A stretch of DNA of 8,120 nucleotides from JBEKHI01 sp050012355 (GTDB lineage: Bacteria; Actinomycetota; Actinomycetes; Streptosporangiales; Streptosporangiaceae), in the NCBI GenBank assembly GCA_050012355.1, contig JBEKHI010000375.1, positions 1-8,120 of the forward strand, read 5' to 3'. The translations under genes and the position numbers were made by a program. A model generated the notes under the pieces. The model was not told where the DNA came from. It saw only the letters and a program-made list of their open reading frames with translations, and made no database searches. How positions within the stretch are numbered: the stretch's first letter is position 1; every line of letters begins with the position of its first letter. Shown here piece after piece: positions 1-3,942 of the stretch.

Positions 1-521
1 GCCCCTCTGGGGTCGGTAAGGGCACGGTCACCGCGGAACTCCGCCGCCTCTACCCGGACATCTGGATTTCGGTTTCGGTGACGACGCGGCGCCCTCGTCC
101 GGGTGAAGTGAACGGCAGGGAATACCATTTTGTCGATGAGCGCGAGTTCGACCGTATGATCGCCGACGGCGAGTTCCTAGAGTGGGACGCGCACTTCGGC
201 CGCAAATACGGAACGCCGCGCGGTCCCGTCGAAGAACGGATCGCGGCCGGACTCCCGGCGTTGCTAGAGATCGATCTCGCGGGCGCTCGACAAGTGCGTA
301 AGTCCATGCCGGACGCGCTGCTGGTGTTCCTCTCGCCCCCCTCGTGGGAGGAACTCATCCGCCGCCTGACCGGCCGTGGGAGCGAGGACACGGACGCGAT
401 CGCCGAACGGCTCGCCCGGGCTAGGATCGAGCTGGCAGCGGGCAGTGAGTTCGACGTTACGCTGGTGAACACATCCGTCGAGGACGTTTCGCGGCGGATG
501 ATAGCCTTGATCGAAGGTTAA
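1..521 (+). CDS. gmk: Guanylate kinase, 3' part (5' end outside window)
   Basis: Cytosolic enzyme that phosphorylates GMP (and dGMP) to GDP with ATP. The frame is open from base 3 and begins inside the P-loop: the first residues read PSGVGKGTV, the Walker A motif normally preceded by G. The GMP-binding region follows (YHFVDEREF, then GEFLEWDAHFGRKYGTPR), then EIDLAGARQVR and the lid-like RGSEDTDAIAERLARAR. The C-terminus ends normally at TAA 519-521. About 172 residues are visible, so roughly the first 20 of a typical 190-210-residue protein are missing on the left. rpoZ starts 19 bases downstream with its own ribosome-binding site, the usual actinobacterial arrangement. Identification is secure; only the start is unknown. 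Confidence 0.96.
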   Translation, partial: PSGVGKGTVTAELRRLYPDIWISVSVTTRRPRPGEVNGREYHFVDEREFDRMIADGEFLEWDAHFGRKYGTPRGPVEERIAAGLPALLEIDLAGARQVRKSMPDALLVFLSPPSWEELIRRLTGRGSEDTDAIAERLARARIELAAGSEFDVTLVNTSVEDVSRRMIALIEG

Positions 522-526
522 CCTCT

Positions 527-534
527 AGGGAAGG
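527..534 (+). promoter_or_regulatory. Ribosome-binding site of rpoZ
   Basis: AGGGAAGG lies 6 bases before the GTG at 541. It supports that GTG as the rpoZ start and shows rpoZ can initiate independently of gmk. Confidence 0.7.
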
Positions 535-540
535 CACTAC

Positions 541-804
541 GTGGCAGGGACGACTCCGCCCGCTGAAGGCATCATTAACCCGCCGATCGACGACCTGCTC
601 GACGTCGTCGACAGCAAGTACCAGCTCGTGATCATGGCCGCGAAGCGGGCGCGCCAGATCAACGCCTACTACTCCCAGCTTGGCGAAGGCCTGCTGGAGT
701 ACGTTGGCCCGCTTGTCGAGACCCGCGTTCAGGAAAAGCCGCTGTCGATCGGGCTGCGCGAGGTCCGCAACCGGCTGCTCACCGTCGAGCCCACCGAGGA
801 ATAG
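541..804 (+). CDS. rpoZ: DNA-directed RNA polymerase omega subunit
   Basis: Small core RNA polymerase subunit that helps fold and assemble beta-prime into the holoenzyme. The 87-residue product has the omega signature: INPPIDDLLDVVDSKYQLVIMAAKRARQIN near residues 12-41 (conserved helix binding beta-prime), then LGEGLLEYVGPLVETRVQEKPLSIGLREV and a short acidic tail. Length matches actinobacterial omega proteins. The GTG start is chosen for its Shine-Dalgarno AGGGAAGG at correct spacing and because the protein then begins like known homologues (MAGTTPP). It sits between gmk and coaBC with gaps of 19 and 30 bases, consistent with one operon. In actinomycetes omega loss is reported to affect growth and secondary metabolism; nothing here is unusual. 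Confidence 0.96.
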   Translation: MAGTTPPAEGIINPPIDDLLDVVDSKYQLVIMAAKRARQINAYYSQLGEGLLEYVGPLVETRVQEKPLSIGLREVRNRLLTVEPTEE

Positions 805-834
805 GGCCGAGCGGGCACTGAGCCGGGATTTAAC

Positions 835-2022
835 GTGGCGCGGGTCGTTCTCGGCGTCGGAGCCGGCATCGCCGCTTACAAGGCGTGCGAGTTGCTCCGG
901 CTGCTACGCGAGGCCGGACACGCTGTCCGCGTGGTCCCGACCCCCGACGCGTTGCGGTTCGTCGGCGCTCCCACCTGGGAGGCGCTGTCCGGTGAGCCGG
1001 TTACTACCGACGTCTGGAGCGACGTGCCAGACGTTCCCCATGTCCGGATCGGGCAGACCGCCGACTTGATCGTGGTCGCCCCGGCGACGGCCGATCTGCT
1101 AGCAAAAGCAGCCACCGGCATGGCGTCCGATCTGCTGACCGCGACGCTGCTCACCGCCCGCTGCCCGGTGCTGCTCGCCCCGGCGATGCACACCGAGATG
1201 TGGGAGCACCCGGCGACGCGAGCCAATGTGAAAACGCTGCGCGAGCGTGGCTCGATCGTGCTCGAGCCCGCGTCCGGGCGGCTCACCGGCGCCGATAGCG
1301 GTGTCGGGCGGCTGCCGGAGCCGGCGGAGATCTTCGCGGCCGCCGAGGGCGTGCTCTCCCACCAGGGAGGGGACCTCAAAGGCCGCCGGGTCGTGGTGTC
1401 CGCCGGGGGCACCCGCGAGGAACTCGACCCGGTTCGTTTCATCGGGAACGCCTCGACCGGGATGCAGGGCTACGCGCTCGCCCGGGTCGCGGCTGGCCGT
1501 GGCGCACTGGTCACCGTCGTTTCGGCGAATGTGGCGCTGCCCGATCCCGCCGGTGTCACCGTGCGGCGCGTAGTGTCGGCGAGCGAGATGCACGAGGCGA
1601 TGCTGGCCGAGGCCGCTAGCGCCGACGCCGTGGTGATGGCCGCGGCCGTTGCCGACTACCGGCCAGTCACCCGCAGTGACTCCAAGATCAAGAAGGACGC
1701 GGGTCCGCCGGAGCCGATCGGACTGGTGGAGAACCCCGACATCCTGGCGGACCTGTCGGCGCGGCGACCCCGCGACGGGCAGGTCATCGTGGGCTTCGCC
1801 GCCGAGACCGACCCTGATATCGAGGCCGCGCGCGCCAAGCTCAAGCGCAAGGGCTGTGACCTCCTGGTGCTTAACCAGGTGGGCGGCGGCCTCGGCTTCG
1901 GTACCCCGGATAATGAAGCGGTGATCCTCGGAGCGGACCAGTCGCGAACCGAGGTTCCCAGGGGAACAAAGAGCGCTCTCGCGCAGGTTGTGTGGGATCT
2001 GGTGGCTGCCCGGCTCAACTGA
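835..2022 (+). CDS. coaBC: Bifunctional phosphopantothenoylcysteine decarboxylase / phosphopantothenate-cysteine ligase
   Basis: Performs two steps of coenzyme A synthesis: CTP-dependent joining of cysteine to 4'-phosphopantothenate (CoaB) and FMN-dependent decarboxylation to 4'-phosphopantetheine (CoaC). The 395-residue protein has CoaC at about 1-175. It shows a flavin-fold start GIAAYKACELL, the catalytic-type His69 in VPHVRIG, PATADLLAKAA, and PAMHTEMW at 116-123. CoaB follows from about 183: GGTREELDPVRFIGNASTG (N205 in the conserved Asn position), AAAVADYRP, SKIKK at 283-287, GFAAET at 320-325 and LLVLNQVG. The GTG start has a modest GGGA at 825-828. Odd points: the motif usually written PXMNXXMW has His119 instead of Asn, and the flap LTGADSGVGRLPEP (150-163) has no cysteine, where E. 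coli Dfp has one. From memory, mycobacterial CoaBC shares both features, so these look lineage-wide. The 3' end carries several short palindromes leading into metK. Confidence 0.95.
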   Translation: MARVVLGVGAGIAAYKACELLRLLREAGHAVRVVPTPDALRFVGAPTWEALSGEPVTTDVWSDVPDVPHVRIGQTADLIVVAPATADLLAKAATGMASDLLTATLLTARCPVLLAPAMHTEMWEHPATRANVKTLRERGSIVLEPASGRLTGADSGVGRLPEPAEIFAAAEGVLSHQGGDLKGRRVVVSAGGTREELDPVRFIGNASTGMQGYALARVAAGRGALVTVVSANVALPDPAGVTVRRVVSASEMHEAMLAEAASADAVVMAAAVADYRPVTRSDSKIKKDAGPPEPIGLVENPDILADLSARRPRDGQVIVGFAAETDPDIEAARAKLKRKGCDLLVLNQVGGGLGFGTPDNEAVILGADQSRTEVPRGTKSALAQVVWDLVAARLN

Positions 2023-2072
2023 GCAGGGTGGCCAACCTCGGCCGAGTCATTGCGGATAAACTCAGCCGAGTT
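1946..2072 (+). repeat. Cluster of short inverted repeats at the coaBC-metK junction
   Basis: Six palindromic elements lie within 127 bases. GAACC/GGTTC is at 1946-1957; GTTCCC/GGGAAC, sharing that GGTTC arm, is at 1954-1967; AGAGCGCTCT is at 1970-1979. GCTCA/TGAGC is at 2013-2024 across the coaBC stop, CTCGGCCGAG at 2037-2046, and AACTC/GAGTT at 2059-2072. The last three contain decamers fitting CTCRRCYGAG, starting at 2014, 2037 and 2061, a spacing of 23 and 24 bases. They could be protein-binding sites or small RNA hairpins ahead of metK. The arms are short, and such motifs arise by chance more easily in GC-rich DNA. Confidence 0.45.
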
Positions 2073-2099
2073 GTCTTGCTTTCACGGATGGAGAGAAAC
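2023..2099 (+). promoter_or_regulatory. Short metK upstream region
   Basis: These 77 bases separate coaBC from metK. They hold two CTCRRCYGAG near-palindromes and, next to the start codon, GGAGAG at 2090-2095 as the ribosome-binding site for the GTG at 2100. No clear -35/-10 pair was found. The stretch TTGCGGATAAAC at 2050-2061 is locally A/T-richer but does not give a convincing promoter. It is too short for a SAM riboswitch with expression platform. Confidence 0.4.
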
Positions 2100-3293
2100 G
2101 TGGCTCGTCGGCTGTTCACCTCTGAGTCTGTCACAGAGGGTCACCCAGACAAGATGGCCGATCAGATCAGCGATGCCATCCTGGACTCGATGATCAAGGA
2201 TGATCCCGGTAGCCGGGTCGCCGTCGAAACGATGATCACGACCGGCCAGGTGCACGTCGCCGGTGAGGTCACTACGAAGACCTACGTGGACATCCCCGGC
2301 ATCATCAGGGAGAAGATCCTCGAGATCGGGTACGACTCCTCCGCGAAGGGCTTCGACGGCACCTCGTGCGGCGTGTCCGTTTCGATCGGCTCGCAGTCGC
2401 CCGACATCGCCCAGGGCGTCGATGACGCGTTTGAGTACCGTGAGGGCGAGGGCGCCGACGACTTCGACCGCCAGGGCGCTGGTGACCAGGGCCTGATGTT
2501 CGGTTACGCCTGCCGGGAGACCCCGGAACTGATGCCGCTGCCGATCACGATCGCGCACCGGCTGGCCCGGCGGCTGTCCGAGGTGCGGCGGGAGGGCACG
2601 GTTCCTTACCTGAGGCCTGACGGCAAGACCCAGGTCACCATCGAGTACGACGGCGACCGGCCGGTCAAACTGGACACCGTCGTGGTCTCCACGCAGCACG
2701 CGCCTGACATCAACCTCAAGGAACTGCTCGCGCCGGACATCAAGGACTACGTGGTCGACACGGTGCTGCCGGAGTTCGACATCGACACGACCGGCTACCG
2801 GCTGCTGGTGAACCCGACCGGCCGTTTCGAGATCGGCGGCCCGATGGGCGACGCCGGGCTGACCGGGCGCAAGATCATCATCGACACCTACGGCGGCATG
2901 TCCCGGCACGGCGGCGGCGCCTTCTCTGGCAAGGACCCGTCCAAGGTGGACAGGTCCGCGGCCTACGCGATGCGCTGGGTGGCCAAGAACGTGGTGGCCG
3001 CGGGACTAGCGGACCGTTGCGAGGCGCAGGTCGCCTACGCCATCGGCAAGGCGGTTCCGGTCGGGCTGTTCGTCGAGTGCTTCGGCACCGAGAAGGTACC
3101 GGTCGAGCGGATCCAGGACGCGGTCACCGCGGTCTTTGACCTGCGGCCGCGTGGGATCATCGCCAGCCTGGACCTGCTGCGGCCTATCTACGCGCAGACC
3201 GCCGCGTATGGTCACTTTGGTCGCACCGAGCCCGACTTCTCCTGGGAGCGGACCGACCGCGCCGACCAGCTTCGCGCCGCCGCGGGTTTCTAA
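2100..3293 (+). CDS. metK: S-adenosylmethionine synthetase (methionine adenosyltransferase)
   Basis: Cytosolic enzyme that makes S-adenosylmethionine from methionine and ATP, releasing phosphate and pyrophosphate; it works as a tetramer with Mg and K ions. The 397-residue product begins RRLFTSESVTEGHPDK (His15 in the ATP site). It contains GAGDQGLMFGYA at 127-138 (adenosine-binding type motif), IGGPMGDAGLTGRK at 245-258, and the P-loop-like GGGAFSGKD at 271-279, all three domains intact. I chose the GTG at 2100 because GGAGAG (2090-2095) precedes it closely and the protein then starts at the usual family position. An in-frame ATG at 2088 would add four residues but lacks a ribosome-binding site. 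coaBC ends 77 bases upstream. A hairpin followed by TTTT lies about 45 bases past the stop. Confidence 0.98.
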   Translation: MARRLFTSESVTEGHPDKMADQISDAILDSMIKDDPGSRVAVETMITTGQVHVAGEVTTKTYVDIPGIIREKILEIGYDSSAKGFDGTSCGVSVSIGSQSPDIAQGVDDAFEYREGEGADDFDRQGAGDQGLMFGYACRETPELMPLPITIAHRLARRLSEVRREGTVPYLRPDGKTQVTIEYDGDRPVKLDTVVVSTQHAPDINLKELLAPDIKDYVVDTVLPEFDIDTTGYRLLVNPTGRFEIGGPMGDAGLTGRKIIIDTYGGMSRHGGGAFSGKDPSKVDRSAAYAMRWVAKNVVAAGLADRCEAQVAYAIGKAVPVGLFVECFGTEKVPVERIQDAVTAVFDLRPRGIIASLDLLRPIYAQTAAYGHFGRTEPDFSWERTDRADQLRAAAGF

Positions 3294-3326
3294 CCAGCTG
3301 GCACGTCTAGATATTTTCTGCGCTAG

Positions 3327-3340
3327 GCGTTGCGCAACGC
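3327..3340 (+). repeat. Perfect 14-bp palindrome downstream of metK
   Basis: GCGTTGCGCAACGC reads the same on both strands. It lies about 34 bases after the metK stop. Its right arm overlaps the left arm of the next hairpin (3337-3364), so in RNA the two structures exclude each other. It could be a protein site or part of a folding switch. Confidence 0.5.
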
Positions 3341-3370
3341 TTCTGGGTACATACCGGGAAGCGTACTTTT
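3337..3370 (+). terminator. Candidate rho-independent terminator of metK
   Basis: A stem runs from 3337-3348 to 3353-3364: ACGCTTC pairs with GAAGCGT and GGT with ACC. One T-G wobble and one G-G mismatch lie between, and the tetraloop is ACAT. It is followed by ACTTTT at 3365-3370. The position, about 45 bases past the metK stop, fits a terminator; the T tract is short. A second GAAGCGT at 3388-3394 could compete for the same left arm. Confidence 0.5.
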
Positions 3371-3410
3371 GGCATGCTTTCGTGACCGAAGCGTGGTTTA
3401 CTCCAAAGTA
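3364..3410 (+). repeat. Long two-part stem-loop
   Basis: The outer arms TACTTTTGG (3364-3372) and CCAAAGTA (3403-3410) are complementary with one bulged T. Inside, CATGCTTTCG (3373-3382) pairs with CGAAGCGTG (3387-3395) around a TGAC loop, with one bulge and one wobble. No T-run follows, so it is not a standard terminator. It may protect or regulate the metK 3' end or the DUF397 leader. Confidence 0.4.
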
Positions 3411-3460
3411 AGTAGGGCATTCCGCTCCATAGCGCCCAAGGCTTCGTTTTTTCATCCGCT

Positions 3461-3514
3461 CATGCTGATGCTCATGCACATGAATGTGCCGAGTGTCATG
3501 CGAATGCACGTGCA
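3461..3514 (+). repeat. Degenerate hexamer tandem array (consensus near cATGcN) with two inverted repeats
   Basis: Nine consecutive six-base units are visible: catgct, gatgct, catgca, catgaa, tgtgcc, gagtgt, catgcg, aatgca, cgtgca. Units five and six are the most diverged. Within the array GCACAT/ATGTGC forms an inverted repeat with a 2-base centre (3476-3489). ATGCACGTGCAT is a perfect 12-bp palindrome (3504-3515). Because the period is six, the array encodes alternating Met residues on the + strand and His-x-His on the - strand. It lies 90-143 bases ahead of the DUF397 start, where operators would be expected. Confidence 0.55.
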
Positions 3515-3533
3515 TCCCACTAGGCTTCACTTA

Positions 3534-3563
3534 GCACCACAGGCTTCTGGCACCACAGGCTTC
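3534..3563 (+). repeat. 14-bp tandem direct repeat
   Basis: GCACCACAGGCTTC occurs at 3534-3547 and again at 3550-3563, separated by TG, giving a 16-base period. A further AGGCTTC lies just upstream at 3522-3528 and another at 3439-3445. The pair ends 40 bases before the DUF397 start codon, a place suited to regulator binding or to an RNA leader element. Function is unknown. Confidence 0.6.
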
Positions 3564-3588
3564 AAAAGCACATCAGCGGGCGGGGAGC

Positions 3589-3598
3589 AGGAGGAGGG
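3589..3598 (+). promoter_or_regulatory. Strong ribosome-binding site of the DUF397 gene
   Basis: AGGAGGAGGG ends 5 bases before ATG 3604 and includes a full AGGAGG. It is the strongest Shine-Dalgarno in the window and fixes the start of the DUF397 gene. Confidence 0.8.
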
Positions 3599-3603
3599 AC
3601 ATC

Positions 3604-3843
3604 ATGCAGCATGAGGTCTACAACGGCATCTCGGCCGCTTGTCTCGAGGGTGCTGCCTGGCGCAAGAGCCAGCGCAGCAACTCGCAGGGACAGTGCGTCG
3701 AACTTGCCCGGCTCGACGACCGCACCGTCGCGGTGCGGAACTCACGGGATCCCGAGGGCGCGGCCCTCATCTTCGACGTGAACGGGGTTCGCGAAATGAT
3801 CGACGGCCTGCGATCGGGACGTAACGACGACCTGGCCAGCTAG
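3604..3843 (+). CDS. DUF397 domain protein
   Basis: A 79-residue soluble protein of the DUF397 family, found mostly in filamentous actinomycetes. The family signature is clear: WRKSQRSNSQGQCVELA at 19-35 (Trp19, Cys31, Val-Glu 32-33), then RTVAVRNSRDPEGAALIFD at 40-58. The C-terminal part NGVREMIDGLRSG resembles the usual short helix. No signal peptide or membrane segment is seen. Family members commonly sit next to XRE/helix-turn-helix regulators and have been linked to developmental control in Streptomyces (the BldB/WhiJ-associated group). The biochemical role is unsettled. Here there is no XRE neighbour: metK is upstream and priA downstream, both on the same strand. Its own strong ribosome-binding site, repeat-rich leader and downstream hairpin suggest a separately transcribed single-gene unit. 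Family assignment is secure; function is not known. Confidence 0.9.
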   Translation: MQHEVYNGISAACLEGAAWRKSQRSNSQGQCVELARLDDRTVAVRNSRDPEGAALIFDVNGVREMIDGLRSGRNDDLAS

Positions 3844-3861
3844 CCGGATACCGGATCCGGG

Positions 3862-3900
3862 CGGCCGGGCACGGACGGCTTTGCGGCCCGTGCCCGGCCG
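3862..3900 (+). terminator. Strong GC hairpin after the DUF397 gene, probable terminator
   Basis: CGGCCGGGCACGG (3862-3874) and CCGTGCCCGGCCG (3888-3900) are perfect 13-bp complementary arms around a 13-base loop, starting 18 bases past the DUF397 stop. No U tract follows (TTCGCG), which is common for actinobacterial hairpin terminators. It separates the DUF397 unit from priA. Being symmetric, it could act in both directions. Confidence 0.7.
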
Positions 3901-3924
3901 TTCGCGTCTGCCAGCGCCTCCGTC

Positions 3925-3942
3925 TGGTATTACGGGTAGGTG
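3925..3942 (+). promoter_or_regulatory. Candidate extended -10 promoter giving a leaderless priA mRNA
   Basis: TGGTATTAC at 3925-3933 has a TG-N extension and a -10-like hexamer, TATTAC. The hexamer ends 6 bases before the GTG at 3940, so transcription would begin at or near the start codon. No Shine-Dalgarno at normal spacing is present; the purines GGGTAG abut the GTG. No good -35 was found. The final base of the hexamer is C rather than T. Confidence 0.4.

Larger units (their letters stand above)
3294..3603 (+). other. Low-GC, repeat-rich intergenic region between metK and the DUF397 gene
   Basis: This is the largest gap in the window. Bases 3301-3540 contain 125 G/C of 240 (about 52%), well below the neighbouring genes. 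From left to right it holds overlapping hairpins (3327-3410), a T6 run (3447-3452), a degenerate hexamer array with two inverted repeats (3461-3514), a 14-bp tandem repeat (3534-3563) and the DUF397 ribosome-binding site. AGGCTTC occurs at 3439, 3522, 3541 and 3557. No clear -35/-10 promoter could be assigned. A frame open from before 3330 to TGA 3612-3614 crosses the whole region but has no ribosome-binding site. Confidence 0.6.

Noticed and set aside
2023..2099. SAM riboswitch ahead of metK
   Set aside because: Only 77 bases are available and no recognisable aptamer core plus terminator or sequestering hairpin is seen.
1992..2099. Longer N-terminus for metK from upstream in-frame starts (1992 or 2088)
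   Set aside because: The extension would overlap coaBC or lack a ribosome-binding site, and homologues start at the position given by GTG 2100.
3447..3452. T6 run as a second metK terminator
   Set aside because: No strong stem lies directly before it; only a 4-bp CGCT/AGCG hairpin and a distant 6-base complement are available.
3461..3514. Possible CRISPR-like or minisatellite array
   Set aside because: Units are only six bases, degenerate and without spacers, so it is not a CRISPR array.
3521..3526. TAGGCT as a -10 box for the DUF397 gene
   Set aside because: It resembles a Streptomyces-type -10, but no -35-like hexamer lies at 16-19 bases and the same sequence recurs within the local repeats.
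3006..3530. Minus-strand open frame with a His-rich start (MHVHSH, then IHVHEHQHE), resembling a metal-binding leader
   Set aside because: The His-x-His pattern is the reverse reading of the six-base repeat, most of the frame is antisense to metK, and no ribosome-binding site precedes its GTG.
3851..3860. Palindrome CCGGATCCGG after the DUF397 stop
   Set aside because: A 10-bp GC-rich palindrome is unremarkable here and stands beside the far stronger 13-bp stem.
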